Notes: a model not told the origin generated them from the letters alone. Positions 7,617 through 17,210 are shown, numbered from the stretch's first letter. The stretch: 64,000 bases of DNA from Streptomyces sp. NBC_01260 (GCF_036226405.1 NZ_CP108464.1:1922001-1986000); one strand, 5' to 3'. Numbers and translations: made by a program.

Positions 7617-10600
7617 TTACGCAGGTCTAAGACTGCCATGCTCACGCCCTGCGGCCTGCATCGGCATCGGCATCGGGGTCCCGAGGGCCTCCACCGTCCG
7701 CCGCGCACCGGGGCCGACGACCGCCGCCCACTCCTGGGGGGCGTCCGCCAGCCACCCGGTGACCAGGGCGGCGAATCCGGGCACGTCCCGGGCCAGTTCG
7801 ACCAGCCGGCGGTCGAACCGTGCGGCGCCTTCGGGGGTCCGGACGAGCAGCATCCCGGTGCGGTGGACCAGGGCCCTGGTGCGGGCCCGGCCGCGCCCGG
7901 CACTGCCGGCCGCGGCAGCCCGCAGCAGCGCGTCGAGCACGATCGGGTCCCGGTGCGCGCCGCCCTGCTCGAAGTCCAGCAGCACTTCCAGCAACTCGTC
8001 CCGCAGCGGCTGCGAGGCCGGACTTCCGGGCGAGGCCAGCACCCCGGCGAGCGCGCCGCGGACCGGCGCGGTCGCGGGACGGTCCCGGAGCAGTCCGGTC
8101 AGCAGGGGAAGCAGCAGGGCGCGGGCGGCGGGCCCGTGCTCCAGCCTGCGGTCGAGGTAGGCCGCGGCGTGCACGGTGTCCTCGGGGTGGCTGTCGACGT
8201 AGGCCCGTACGAGCCCGGCGGCGTGCAGGGCGAGCGCGGGGGCGTCGATCGCGGCGAGGGCGCGCAGCACCTCGCCCGCGCCGTCCCCGGACCGCACGAG
8301 ACGGTCGCGGTACGCGGTCAGCACCGGCTCGGGATGCGTGGGCAGGGCGACGGCGAGCGCGGCCGGGGACAGCCGGGGGCCGCCCGTGGCGAAGGCACGG
8401 AGCGCCTGCGGCAGATAGCGGTCCCTGGTCTGCGGATCGGCCACGAGCCGGGTCAGCGCCGGCCCGTGCAGATCGGTGTCCCCGGGGCGGGCCAGCAGGG
8501 CGAGGGCGGAGCGGCGCAGCAGCTCCCGGTCGGCGTCGCGGGTGAGCTTCGGTGCGACGACCGCTCCGTACGAGGCGGCCGCGATCCGCCGGGCGCTGCG
8601 GTCGTCGTCGCGGGACCACCGCTCGACGGCCCGGCACAGCGCCGAGGGTTCGTCCTCGGCCAGCGCGGCGAGCAGTTCCCCGGCGCGGGGGTGGTCGGTC
8701 GAGACGAGCGCGTCGGCCAGATCGTCCACGGCGAGATCGCGGCGGGCGTACAGGAGAGCCTGCGCGGCCGCCGCGACGGTCGGGCGCACCGCCGCTCCCT
8801 CCTCGCCCGCCTCGGCGGCGAGCGGCTGCTCGTCGGTGAACCAGGTGCACAGGAGCGGCTGGAGGGTACGCGGATGGGCGGCGAGCCGTCGTGCCACGGC
8901 GTCCAGGAAGCGCCCGCCGTCGGCTTCGCCCTCGCCGCGCGGCGGTCCGTCGGCGGGGACGAGCCGCCGGAACAGATCCATCCGGTCCGCCTCGGGCAGC
9001 CGCAGCCGCCGCCAGAACCAGGGCCCGAACTCGGCGTACACCCCCTGCGCACCGGCCCCGCCCGCCTCGGCCGAACTGCGGACGACGCGCCCGGTGAGCA
9101 GCCGGAGCACCCCGAGGTGCGGTCGGGCGTCTGGCACCCGCAGGAGGGTCTCGGAGAGCAGGTGCGCGGCCCACCAACGGGCGTCCGGGGGCGGACAGCC
9201 GCCGTCGGCGGAGGGCAGCGCGGCGCGGGAGCAACCGGGGGGCGGCTCGGTGGCGGCGGCGCGCAAGGCCGCGCGGGGTGCGGCGGGGCCGGTCCCGCCC
9301 TCCCCCGTCGCCGGGCCGTCCTGCGGCGGGCCCTCTCCGCCGGACCTCACCGCCGCCTCGTCCCGTCCCGCGGGCAGCCGGTCCAGCGCCTCGATCAGGT
9401 CGGCCAGCCGGTGGGCCAACGCGGCGGGGCCCCGGCGGCGGCCCAGGAGCAGCAGCGCCTGGATCACGGGGCCGATCCGATGGCGCGGCACCGGGAGACT
9501 GCGCGGCTCCGCTTCCTCGGCTCCCACGACGGGAGCGGGTACGGGCTCGGTGTCGGGCCCTTCCGCCGCACCCGGGCGGCGGGGGTGCGGAACCCGCGCG
9601 CCGCTCTCCCCCGCGGCGGCACCGGGGACATGCCAGCGGTGCACCAGCGCCCGCAGCGCGGCGTCCAGGTCCAGATGCGCACCCTGGACCCAGTCCCCCA
9701 GCTCCTCGTGTGCGAAGCGGTAGCCCGCTCCCGCCGGGACCAGCAGCCCCTCGGTGAGCACGGCCGGCGCCCAGCCCGTGCGCCACGGGAAGACGTGCTC
9801 GAACGAGGCCCGGTCCAGCTCCCCCTGCCCCTGCCCCAGACAGCGCCGGGCCGCCTCGTGGACCTGCCCCGCCACCTGCGCCGCCAGCCGCCGTACCGCC
9901 GCGCCCCCCGGCGCCGGACGGCACTCGGCGGCGATCCGGACCGCGATGCGCAGGCACATCAGGTCCAGGTGCGCGCCGAAGACCTCCTCCGTGCCGGGCC
10001 GCCCCGGCGTGTCCGGCGGGAGGGCCGCGCGTACCTCCGCCAGCAGCCGCAGGGTGAGCGGGTGCCGGTCGTGGCCGGCGGCGAGCGCGTCGGGCGGGAG
10101 GGCGTACCGCTGCCGGGCCGCCTCGGCCTGGCCCACGGTGAGGTCGTCGATGCGCAGGGCGGACGGCAGCCGCCGGGCGGGCCTGGCCGGGCGGTGCAGC
10201 GCGCCGGGCGGACAGAGTGCACCGGCGGTCTCCCAGTGCTCGGGGCGGCAGGCGACGACGAGCCGCGCGCCGTTCTCCCGCAGCCAGTCGACCGATCCGG
10301 CGCTCCACCGGGCCAGCCGGTGCGCCAGGACGGGCGGCATCTCCTCCGGGCCGTCCAGCAGGACGAGCAGCGGGCTGCCCGAGTCCGCTGCCAGCCGGGC
10401 CACCCGCTCCGGGGTGGCGGCCGTCATGTCGCCGAGGGCTCCGGCGGCGGTGACGATGCGTCCCGCCTGCCGGAGCGTGCGGGCGACCGCGTCTGCGAGG
10501 GAGGTGTCGTCGGCCAGCAGATCGGCGCCGCGCAGCCACAGGGTGAGTGTGGGCACCGGGCCGCGGGCCCGCCGGGCGGCGAGCGCGGCGAGTTCGGTGG

Positions 10601-11429
10601 TGCGGCCCGTACCCGGCTCCCCGACGAGGCCCAGAACCACCGCGGGGTCCCCGGTGGCCGTCGCCGGTCCGGCAGCGGTGAACGCGCTGAACTCCGCGGT
10701 GGCTTCGGGCCGTTCCACCGGATCGGGCCAGGCGCTCGGTCCGCCCGCCGAGCCGACCGACATGGCGGTCAGCTGGAGGGCTCCGGCCAGGTTCAGATCG
10801 CGGCCGTAGCAGGGGACGCTCATGGCGTTGCGCAGCAGCAGGGCACCCAGCGGTCCCCCGTCGCCCGCCCCGGCCAGCGGAACCGCGCATCCGGCGGCGG
10901 CGTGTCCGGCCCGCAGGGCGGTGCCGAGTACCGCGATGACCGCGCCGGTGTCCGGGTCGAGGACCGGCCCGCCCACGGCGGCGCCGCCGAGCAGGAGCGC
11001 ATCGCGGCCGTCCGTACCGAGGGCCAGTTCCAGCGCCCGGCCGATCCGGTGGGTGACGCCGCCGGCGGTGTACGTCACCGGGGCCGGGCCCAGCACGCGT
11101 GCCTCGCGCCAGCCGTGCGCGGCGATCGTCACATACGTACCGGCTTCGAACCGCTCCCGCTCCACGATCGGCAGCGGCTGCGCGCCCAGCGCGTCGGGCC
11201 CGCCGGTGGGCAGGAGCGCGAGGTCCCGCTCGGGCAGGGCGGTGATGTCACCGGCGTCGACGCGGCAACTGCGCCCGTCCGTGCCGTGCAGGACGAGGTG
11301 GGTGATCCCGTCGACCGCCTCGTGACTGGTCACGACCGTGCCCCGGTCGTCCGCGACGAACCCGGTCCCCCTCGGCCGGCCGGCCGGATCGCACAGTCGT
11401 ACCAGCGTCGCCCGGTTCCCGCATCCCAT
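7617..11429 (-). CDS. Large protein with degenerate trypsin-like domain and P-loop NTPase domain
   Basis: This 1270-residue protein starts with a chymotrypsin/trypsin-like fold (about residues 1-190: GTGFVADDRGTVVTS, DLALLPTGG, GGPVLDPDTGAVIAVLG). The position equal to the nucleophile motif GDSGGP reads AAVGGP, so the serine is replaced by valine, and the His region reads TSHEAVDG. A P-loop follows near residues 268-277 (GEPGTGRTT), where the Walker A lysine is arginine; a Walker B-like LLVLLDG is near residue 355. The remainder is long, helical and Ala/Leu/Arg-rich, resembling STAND-type NTPases with helical repeats. Function unknown. There is no clear ribosome site; a TAACGT hexamer sits exactly where a leaderless promoter would. 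Confidence 0.75.
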   Translation of the reverse strand: MGCGNRATLVRLCDPAGRPRGTGFVADDRGTVVTSHEAVDGITHLVLHGTDGRSCRVDAGDITALPERDLALLPTGGPDALGAQPLPIVERERFEAGTYVTIAAHGWREARVLGPAPVTYTAGGVTHRIGRALELALGTDGRDALLLGGAAVGGPVLDPDTGAVIAVLGTALRAGHAAAGCAVPLAGAGDGGPLGALLLRNAMSVPCYGRDLNLAGALQLTAMSVGSAGGPSAWPDPVERPEATAEFSAFTAAGPATATGDPAVVLGLVGEPGTGRTTELAALAARRARGPVPTLTLWLRGADLLADDTSLADAVARTLRQAGRIVTAAGALGDMTAATPERVARLAADSGSPLLVLLDGPEEMPPVLAHRLARWSAGSVDWLRENGARLVVACRPEHWETAGALCPPGALHRPARPARRLPSALRIDDLTVGQAEAARQRYALPPDALAAGHDRHPLTLRLLAEVRAALPPDTPGRPGTEEVFGAHLDLMCLRIAVRIAAECRPAPGGAAVRRLAAQVAGQVHEAARRCLGQGQGELDRASFEHVFPWRTGWAPAVLTEGLLVPAGAGYRFAHEELGDWVQGAHLDLDAALRALVHRWHVPGAAAGESGARVPHPRRPGAAEGPDTEPVPAPVVGAEEAEPRSLPVPRHRIGPVIQALLLLGRRRGPAALAHRLADLIEALDRLPAGRDEAAVRSGGEGPPQDGPATGEGGTGPAAPRAALRAAATEPPPGCSRAALPSADGGCPPPDARWWAAHLLSETLLRVPDARPHLGVLRLLTGRVVRSSAEAGGAGAQGVYAEFGPWFWRRLRLPEADRMDLFRRLVPADGPPRGEGEADGGRFLDAVARRLAAHPRTLQPLLCTWFTDEQPLAAEAGEEGAAVRPTVAAAAQALLYARRDLAVDDLADALVSTDHPRAGELLAALAEDEPSALCRAVERWSRDDDRSARRIAAASYGAVVAPKLTRDADRELLRRSALALLARPGDTDLHGPALTRLVADPQTRDRYLPQALRAFATGGPRLSPAALAVALPTHPEPVLTAYRDRLVRSGDGAGEVLRALAAIDAPALALHAAGLVRAYVDSHPEDTVHAAAYLDRRLEHGPAARALLLPLLTGLLRDRPATAPVRGALAGVLASPGSPASQPLRDELLEVLLDFEQGGAHRDPIVLDALLRAAAAGSAGRGRARTRALVHRTGMLLVRTPEGAARFDRRLVELARDVPGFAALVTGWLADAPQEWAAVVGPGARRTVEALGTPMPMPMQAAGREHGSLRPA

Positions 11430-11435
11430 GATCCG

Positions 11436-11441
11436 ACGTTA
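11436..11441 (-). promoter_or_regulatory. Candidate -10 element for a leaderless transcript
   Basis: On the minus strand TAACGT (fits TAnnnT) lies six bases before the ATG of the trypsin/NTPase gene, so that +1 would be the A of the start codon. No convincing -35 element is seen, and no Shine-Dalgarno sequence is present, which fits a leaderless mRNA. Confidence 0.35.
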
Positions 11442-11495
11442 GGTCCGCCGTGATCGGTGAGAAGCGATCGGAGTAAAAGCGCCCCCGTTTGCACC

Positions 11496-11536
11496 CCTGA
11501 TTCACTCCGAGCGCCTGCCCATTGGGGTGAATCAGG
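11496..11536. repeat. Inverted repeat CCTGATTCAC-N21-GTGAATCAGG
   Basis: Two perfect 10-base arms (11496-11505 and 11527-11536) are separated by 21 bases, about 70-110 bases upstream of the trypsin/NTPase start and next to the truB terminator. The AT content is higher than in the neighbourhood. The spacing of two helical turns between arms fits a dimeric regulator site. No known regulator is recognised. Confidence 0.45.
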
Positions 11537-11565
11537 AGCGTTCGGTGGACAGGAAGCGGTGGGGG

Positions 11566-11604
11566 ACCGTGGAGCGGGCACAGGGGTGCTGCCCGCTCCA
11601 CGGT
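11566..11604 (-). terminator. Terminator of the rimP-truB operon
   Basis: A perfect 15-pair GC-rich stem (ACCGTGGAGCGGGCA with its complement) and nine-base loop lie 18 bases beyond the truB stop codon. It closes the ribosome-maturation operon. Confidence 0.75.
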
Positions 11605-11621
11605 GCGGACGCCGGAGGCGT

Positions 11622-12578
11622 TCAGCCGAAGACGGCGAGGCTCTTGGCCTTGCCCTTCTGCTCCTCGACCAGGACCAGGAACCGCCCGTCGGGCCCGAAG
11701 ACCGCGACCGGCCCCGGCGGGTAGGCGGGCATGTCCAGCCGCATCCCGTTGAGCAGGAGCTTGGCGCGCTTCTCGTCGACGTCCCAGCGCGGGAACGCCG
11801 AGGCGGCGGCCTCGGCCACCGGCATCACGACCAGCTCCTCCTGGTGCTGGTCCAGGGTCCTCGCCCCGTCGAGGCCGTACGGGCCGACGCGGGTGCGCCG
11901 CAGCGCGGTGAGATGCCCGCCCACGCCGAGTCCGGCGCCGAGGTCGCGGGCGATGGCCCGGATGTACGTACCGGAGGAGCAGACCACCGAGACGACCAGG
12001 TCGACCACCGGGGTGCCGTCCTCGGCGACGGCCTCACGGACGTCGTAGACCTTGAAGGACGAGATGGTCACCGGCCGGGCCGGGATCTCGAACTCCTCGC
12101 CGCCGCGCACCCGCGCGTAGGACCGCTTGCCGTCGATCTTGATGGCGCTGACCTTGGACGGCACCTGCATGATGGCGCCGGTCAGTTCGGCGACACCCGC
12201 GTCGATGCCCTCGCGTGTCACACCGGAGGCGTCGGTCGACGAGGTGATCTCGCCCTCCGCGTCGTCCGTGACGGTGTCCTGGCCGAGCCGGATCGTACCG
12301 AGGTACTCCTTCTCGGTCAGCGCGAGATGGCCCAGGAGCTTGGTGGCCCGCTCCACGCCGAGCACGAGCACGCCCGTCGCCATCGGGTCCAGCGTGCCGG
12401 CGTGGCCGACGCGGCGGGTCCTGGCGATACCGCGCATCTTGGCGACGACATCGTGCGAAGTGAAGCCGGACGGCTTGTCGACGATGACGAGGCCGCTCTC
12501 CCGTCGCCCGCCGCCACCCTTGCCGGAGGCCGCTACGCTCCCGCTCCCTTCCTGGGGCGTCCTGTTCTGCGCTGTCAT
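11622..12578 (-). CDS. truB: tRNA pseudouridine(55) synthase
   Basis: This 318-residue enzyme isomerises U55 of tRNAs to pseudouridine. It shows the TruB hallmarks: LVIVDKPSGFTSHDVVAKMR, then GHAGTLDPMATGVL, in which Asp64 is the catalytic residue, and RAIARDLG plus a C-terminal PUA-like segment (FGPDGRFLVLVEEQ). The start overlaps the rbfA stop by four bases. It is the last gene of the operon before a strong terminator. Confidence 0.96.
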   Translation of the reverse strand: MTAQNRTPQEGSGSVAASGKGGGGRRESGLVIVDKPSGFTSHDVVAKMRGIARTRRVGHAGTLDPMATGVLVLGVERATKLLGHLALTEKEYLGTIRLGQDTVTDDAEGEITSSTDASGVTREGIDAGVAELTGAIMQVPSKVSAIKIDGKRSYARVRGGEEFEIPARPVTISSFKVYDVREAVAEDGTPVVDLVVSVVCSSGTYIRAIARDLGAGLGVGGHLTALRRTRVGPYGLDGARTLDQHQEELVVMPVAEAAASAFPRWDVDEKRAKLLLNGMRLDMPAYPPGPVAVFGPDGRFLVLVEEQKGKAKSLAVFG

Positions 12579-13027
12579 TCGGAGGCGGTGTCCTCGTCGG
12601 TCTCGTCCTCCGGCTTGCGGTACGGGTCGGCGTCGCCCGCGTACGTGGCGCCCGAGGACGCCTCACGCACCTTGGCGTCCGAGGCCCGTGCCCGGTCGAG
12701 GAGGTCCTCGATCGCCTTGGCGTTCTCGGGGAGCGCGTCCGCCATGAAGGCGAGCGTGGGGGTGAACTTCGTCCCCGCCGCCGCACCGACCGCCGAGCGC
12801 AGGATGCCCTTGGCGCTCTCCAGGCCGGCTGCCGCGCTCGCCCGGTCCTCGTCGTCGCCGTAGACCGTGTAGAAGACCGTGGCCTCCCGCAGGTCGCCGG
12901 TGACACGGGTGTCCGTGATGGTCACGTGCGTACCCAGGCGCGGGTCCTTGATTCCGCGCTGCAGTTTCTCGGCGACCACCTCCTGGATGAGGTCCGCCAG
13001 CTTCTTAGCCCGCGCGTTGTCGGCCAC
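12575..13027 (-). CDS. rbfA: Ribosome-binding factor A
   Basis: This 150-residue protein assists late maturation of the 30S subunit and the 5' end of 16S rRNA. The KH-like fold region is clear (LADLIQEVVAEKLQRGIKDPRLG, VTITDTRVTGDLREATVFYTV, LAFMADALPENAKAIEDLLDRA). An acidic, disordered tail (DETDEDTASE) extends the C-terminus. It overlaps truB and follows ylxP within the operon. Confidence 0.95.
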   Translation of the reverse strand: MADNARAKKLADLIQEVVAEKLQRGIKDPRLGTHVTITDTRVTGDLREATVFYTVYGDDEDRASAAAGLESAKGILRSAVGAAAGTKFTPTLAFMADALPENAKAIEDLLDRARASDAKVREASSGATYAGDADPYRKPEDETDEDTASE

Positions 13028-13051
13028 TGGTCCGTCTCCTTCTCGCCTTGC

Positions 13052-13348
13052 TCAATCGTCTTCGTCGCTGTGCAGCCGCCGCCGTACGGACAGCAGTTCC
13101 ACTTCCGGCCGACCGGCGATCAACCGCTCGCACCGGTCCAGCACGTCGGTGAGGTGCCCGGTGTCCCCGGAGACCACGGCGAGGCCGATCTCGGCCCTGC
13201 GATGGAGGTCCTGGCCGCCCGTCTCCGCCACGCTCACCGCGTACTTGCGCTGGAGCTCGGCGACGATCGGACGGACCACGGAGCGCTTCTCCTTCAGCGA
13301 CCGTACGTCGCCGAGAAGCAGATCGAAGGACAGTGTCCCCACATACAT
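13052..13348 (-). CDS. ylxP: DUF503 family protein YlxP
   Basis: This small 98-residue protein starts MYVGTLSFDLLLGDVRSLKEK and carries the family block VSVAETGGQDLHRRAEIGLAVVSGD. DUF503/YlxP proteins sit between infB and rbfA in many Gram-positive bacteria and are thought to act in ribosome assembly. The ATG at 13348 matches the family N-terminus, although an in-frame extension to 13420 exists. A hairpin separates it from infB. Confidence 0.9.
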   Translation of the reverse strand: MYVGTLSFDLLLGDVRSLKEKRSVVRPIVAELQRKYAVSVAETGGQDLHRRAEIGLAVVSGDTGHLTDVLDRCERLIAGRPEVELLSVRRRLHSDEDD

Positions 13349-13428
13349 GTGTGTCCGGATGTCCCGCCGGTTCGGGTTCGTGCCCTGCCGATGATTGGCA
13401 GGGACACAAGAACCGTACACGGAACGGC

Positions 13429-13469
13429 CGGGGCCGATCGACGGAAATACGACCCGTCGACCGGCCCCG
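13429..13469 (-). terminator. Hairpin between infB and ylxP
   Basis: Sixteen-base arms (CGGGGCCGATCGACGG and CCGTCGACCGGCCCCG) pair with a single G-U type mismatch around a nine-base loop, 17 bases past the infB stop. It could terminate most infB mRNA or act as a processing site, lowering expression of ylxP, rbfA and truB relative to infB. Confidence 0.6.
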
Positions 13470-13485
13470 ACTGTTGAGGTACGGG

Positions 13486-16400
13486 TCAGCCTCGCGGCTT
13501 CTCGCGCATCTCGTACGTCGCGATGACGTCGTCGATCTTGATGTCGTTGAAGTTTCCGAGGTTGATACCGCCCTCGAAGCCTTCGCGGATCTCGGTGACG
13601 TCGTCCTTGAAGCGGCGCAGACCGGAGATGTTGAGGCTCTCCGCGATGACCTTGCCGTCGCGAAGCAGGCGCGCCTTGGTGTTGCGCTTGACCTCGCCGG
13701 ACCGGACCAGCACACCGGCGATGTTGCCCAGCTTGGACGAGCGGAAGATCTCGCGGATCTCCGCCGTACCGAGCTCGACCTCTTCGTACTCCGGCTTGAG
13801 CATGCCCTTGAGGGCCGCTTCGATCTCTTCGATCGCCTGGTAGATGACCGAGTAGTACCGGACGTCCACACCTTCGCGGTCGGCCATCTGCGCGGCACGC
13901 CCTGCGGCGCGCACGTTGAAGCCGATCACGATGGCGTCGGAGCCGGTCGCCAGGTTGATGTCCGACTCGGTGACCGCACCCACACCGCGGTGCAGGACCC
14001 GGATGTCGACCTCTTCACCGACGTCGAGCTGGAGCAGCGAGGACTCGAGAGCCTCCACCGAACCGGACGCGTCGCCCTTGATGATGAGGTTGAGCTCCTG
14101 GACCAGACCGGCCTTGAGCGCCTCGTCCAGGTTCTCCAGGGAGAACCGGACACCCTTGCGGGCGAAGTTGGCGTTGCGCTCACGAGCGGCACGCTTCTCG
14201 GCGATCTGACGGGCCGTACGGTCCTCGTCGACCACCAGGAAGTTGTCGCCGGCACCCGGGACGTTGGTGAGACCCAGCACGAGGACGGGGGTCGAGGGAC
14301 CCGCTTCCTCGACGTTCTCGCCCTTGTCGTCGAGCATCGCGCGGACTCGGCCGTACGCGTCGCCGACCACCACCGTGTCGCCGATACGCAGCGTGCCGCG
14401 CTGGACCAGGACGGTCGAGACGGCACCGCGGCCACGGTCGAGGTGGGACTCGATCGCAATACCCTGAGCGTCCTGCTCCGGGTTGGCCCGCAGGTCGAGC
14501 GAGGCGTCGGCGGTGAGGACGACGGCCTCCAGAAGAGCCTCGATGTTGAGGCCCTGCTTGGCGGAGATGTCGACGAACATCGTGTCGCCGCCGTACTCCT
14601 CGGCCACCAGACCGAACTCGGTGAGCTGACCGCGCACCTTGACCGGGTCGGCACCCTCGACGTCGATCTTGTTGACCGCGACCACGATCGGCACGTCGGC
14701 CGCCTTGGCGTGGTTCAGCGCCTCGATCGTCTGGGGCATCACACCGTCGTTCGCCGCCACCACGAGGATCGCGATGTCGGTGGACTTCGCACCACGTGCA
14801 CGCATGGCGGTGAACGCCTCGTGACCCGGGGTGTCGATGAAGGTGATCCTGCGGTCCTCGCCGTTGACCTCGGCGCCGACCTGGTACGCACCGATGTGCT
14901 GCGTGATACCGCCGGCCTCGCCCGCGACGACGTTCGTCTTGCGGATCGCGTCCAGCAGTCGGGTCTTACCGTGGTCGACGTGACCCATGACGGTCACGAC
15001 CGGCGGACGGGAGACCAGGGCCTCTTCGCCGCCCTCGTCCTCGCCGAACTCGATGTCGAAGGACTCGAGCAGCTCGCGGTCCTCCTCCTCGGGGCTGACG
15101 ATCTCCAGGACGAAGTTCATCTCGTCCGCGAGCATCTTCAGCGTCTCGTCGGGGACGGACTGCGTGGCAGTGACCATCTCGCCGAGGTTCATCATCACGC
15201 CGACGAGCGACGCCGGGTTCGCGTTGATCTTCTCCGCGAAGTCCGTGAGCGAAGCACCGCGAGACAGCCGGACAGCCTGCCCGTTGCCGCGGGGCAGCAT
15301 GACGCCGCCCACCGACGGGGCCTGCATCGACTCGTACTCCTGGCGCCTCTGCCGCTTCGACTTGCGGCCACGACGCGCGGGACCGCCGGGACGGCCGAAG
15401 GCACCCTGCGTGCCACCACGGGCACCGGGGCCACCGGGACGTCCACCGAAGCCGGGACGGCCGCCGAAGCCGCCGCCACCACCCGGACGACCGGGAGCGC
15501 CACCGCCGCCACCGGGACGACCGGCGAAACCGCCGCCACCGCCACCGGGACCGGCCGGACGGCCTGCGAAGCCGCCGCCACCGGGACGGCCTGCGCCGCC
15601 ACCGCCGCCGGGACGACCGCCGCCGCCACCGGGACCGCGGCCACCGCCGGGGCCACCACCGGGACGCGGGCCGGCAGCGGGACGCTGCGGCATCATGCCC
15701 GGGTTGGGACGGTTACCGCCGGCGCCGGGGGCGCCGCCGGGACGAGGAGCCTGCGGGCGCGGCATGCCGCCCGGAGACGGACGTGCGCCGCCCTGGCCCT
15801 GGGGCCGCGGGGCGCCGCCGGGGCCGCCCTGCGGACGCGGGGCGCCGGGGCGCTCCGAGCCGCCACCGGGACGCGGGGCGCCGCCGGGACGGGGCGACTG
15901 CGGACGGGCCATGCCCGTCGAGCCGCCGGAGGTGAACGGGTTGTTGCCCGGACGGGGACCCGCCGGACGTGCACCGGGACGCGGGGCGCCCTGGCCTGCG
16001 GGACGTGCCGGACGGTCGCCGCCACGGGCGCCGTCGCGCTCGCCGCCGCGGCCGCCGTCACGCTGACCGCCCTCGCGGCCACCGTCACGCTGACCGCCGG
16101 CCGGAGCCGGACGGGCGGGGCGGGGACCCGGGGTGGCACCCGCGGGACGCGGGGCCTGCTGCTGCGGTGCGGCCGGCTGTGCCGGGGCCGGAGCCGAGAA
16201 CTCGGCTGCGGGCACCGGGGTCACCGGGGCGGGCTTCACGGGTGCGGGCTTGGGGCCCGGACGCGGGCCCGCGGACGGCGCGGAGGCCGCAGCGGGGGCG
16301 CTGCTCTCCGGAGCCTCGGCAGCGGCCGGCTTGGCAGCCGGTACGCCGGGCTTCGGGGCAGCGGGACGTGCCGCAGCGGCCGGGGAGGGCGCTGCGGGCT

Positions 16401-16623
16401 TCACGGGGGCGGCCTTGCGGGGCGCGCCAGGCTTTGCAGCGGACTTGCCGGCGGCGTTGCCACCGGGACCCTGCAGTGCGTCAGTCAACTTGCGTACAAC
16501 CGGCGCCTCGATCGTCGAGGACGCCGAACGTACGAATTCACCGAGTTCTTGGAGCTTGGCCATGACGACCTTGCTCTCAACCCCGAACTCCTTGGCGAGT
16601 TCGTATACCCGGACCTTAGCCAC
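13486..16623 (-). CDS. infB: Translation initiation factor IF-2
   Basis: This 1045-residue GTPase places fMet-tRNA on the 30S subunit. The IF2_N module ([25 protein letters not shown]) is at the N-terminus. A long Pro/Ala/Gly/Arg-rich linker follows (to about residue 400), typical of actinobacteria and exceptionally glycine-rich. The G domain begins near residue 545 ([20 protein letters not shown]), then domains II-IV ([13 protein letters not shown]). The GTG start at 16623 has AAAGGAG upstream. A 149-base leader with three 11-base repeats precedes it. Confidence 0.97.
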   Translation of the reverse strand: MAKVRVYELAKEFGVESKVVMAKLQELGEFVRSASSTIEAPVVRKLTDALQGPGGNAAGKSAAKPGAPRKAAPVKPAAPSPAAAARPAAPKPGVPAAKPAAAEAPESSAPAAASAPSAGPRPGPKPAPVKPAPVTPVPAAEFSAPAPAQPAAPQQQAPRPAGATPGPRPARPAPAGGQRDGGREGGQRDGGRGGERDGARGGDRPARPAGQGAPRPGARPAGPRPGNNPFTSGGSTGMARPQSPRPGGAPRPGGGSERPGAPRPQGGPGGAPRPQGQGGARPSPGGMPRPQAPRPGGAPGAGGNRPNPGMMPQRPAAGPRPGGGPGGGRGPGGGGGRPGGGGGAGRPGGGGFAGRPAGPGGGGGGFAGRPGGGGGAPGRPGGGGGFGGRPGFGGRPGGPGARGGTQGAFGRPGGPARRGRKSKRQRRQEYESMQAPSVGGVMLPRGNGQAVRLSRGASLTDFAEKINANPASLVGVMMNLGEMVTATQSVPDETLKMLADEMNFVLEIVSPEEEDRELLESFDIEFGEDEGGEEALVSRPPVVTVMGHVDHGKTRLLDAIRKTNVVAGEAGGITQHIGAYQVGAEVNGEDRRITFIDTPGHEAFTAMRARGAKSTDIAILVVAANDGVMPQTIEALNHAKAADVPIVVAVNKIDVEGADPVKVRGQLTEFGLVAEEYGGDTMFVDISAKQGLNIEALLEAVVLTADASLDLRANPEQDAQGIAIESHLDRGRGAVSTVLVQRGTLRIGDTVVVGDAYGRVRAMLDDKGENVEEAGPSTPVLVLGLTNVPGAGDNFLVVDEDRTARQIAEKRAARERNANFARKGVRFSLENLDEALKAGLVQELNLIIKGDASGSVEALESSLLQLDVGEEVDIRVLHRGVGAVTESDINLATGSDAIVIGFNVRAAGRAAQMADREGVDVRYYSVIYQAIEEIEAALKGMLKPEYEEVELGTAEIREIFRSSKLGNIAGVLVRSGEVKRNTKARLLRDGKVIAESLNISGLRRFKDDVTEIREGFEGGINLGNFNDIKIDDVIATYEMREKPRG

Positions 16624-16673
16624 TTCGCTCCTTTTAGGTCCGGGTTACCGCCGGACCGTCGCTACTTCATGGG

Positions 16674-16706
16674 CGTACTCATCGCGTACTCATCGAGTGC
16701 TCATCG
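16674..16706 (-). repeat. Three tandem 11-base repeats in the infB leader
   Basis: Plus-strand CGTACTCATCG occurs twice back to back (16674-16684 and 16685-16695), followed by AGTGCTCATCG (16696-16706). On the infB mRNA this reads CGATGAGyACx three times, 50-80 bases upstream of the start codon. No function is known. Confidence 0.55.
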
Positions 16707-16771
16707 CAATCTCGACCTACTTCCAACTCGCGAGGTACCTGACCGCACGGGGACCCGTGCCGTTCAATTTC

Positions 16772-17050
16772 CTACGGTGTCACCCGTTCGACGAACCGCT
16801 GTACCGCGGCGGGGTCGAACGGCCCCTTGGCCTTGAAGGCCCGAGGGAATGCCCGGCGGCGAACCGCCAGGTCGAGACAGACAGATGCGGGGTGTACGTA
16901 AGCACCCCGGCCGGGCAGCGTACCGCGAGGGTCGGGGACGCATGCGTCCCCGTCCGCCACGATGCGCAGCAGCTCGCTCTTGGCCGCTCGCTCCCGGCAT
17001 CCCACACAGGTTCGCTCAGGGCAAGCGCGGGCGTGCGTCCGGCCAGACAC
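16772..17050 (-). CDS. ylxR: DUF448 family protein YlxR
   Basis: This 92-residue basic protein has the YlxR signature RTCVGCRERAAKSELLRIV and the later GRGAYVHPASVCLDLAVRRRAFPRA block. YlxR proteins are small RNA-binding or nucleoid-associated-like proteins encoded between nusA and infB. The GTG at 17050 follows GGGGAGG with long spacing. It is separated by 160 bases from nusA and 148 bases from infB. Confidence 0.92.
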   Translation of the reverse strand: MSGRTHARACPERTCVGCRERAAKSELLRIVADGDACVPDPRGTLPGRGAYVHPASVCLDLAVRRRAFPRAFKAKGPFDPAAVQRFVERVTP

Positions 17051-17115
17051 GTTTAAGTCTACCTCCCCGCATCGACCTCACCCGTTTGGGGCAACGATCG
17101 AACGGATGTTGTCGT

Positions 17116-17141
17116 GATCTCAGCGGCATGCCGACGAGATC
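17116..17141. repeat. Small palindromic hairpin between nusA and ylxR
   Basis: GATCTC (17116-17121) and GAGATC (17136-17141) flank a central palindrome CGGCATGCCG in the 160-base nusA-ylxR gap. It may be an attenuator or processing site; nothing else recognisable is in this gap. Confidence 0.35.
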
Positions 17142-17210
17142 TATTCCTTGTTTCCCGGTCCGGGCGGGGCCGCGACGCGCTCCGAATCCGCGTCCCGGCC
17201 CGTCGCCGGA

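Noticed and set aside
7512..11453. A 1313-codon plus-strand open frame opposite the trypsin/NTPase gene
   Set aside because: Its composition is Gly/Arg/Pro-rich low-complexity without domains, and the opposite strand encodes recognisable protease-fold and P-loop blocks.
15400..16140. Apparent repeat array of GGGACG/CCACCG units
   Set aside because: It is the Gly/Pro/Arg-rich linker of IF-2, so the periodicity comes from protein composition, not from a DNA repeat or CRISPR.
13333..16836. A long plus-strand frame opposite infB
   Set aside because: It is a shadow of the infB reading frame; infB has unmistakable GTPase motifs.
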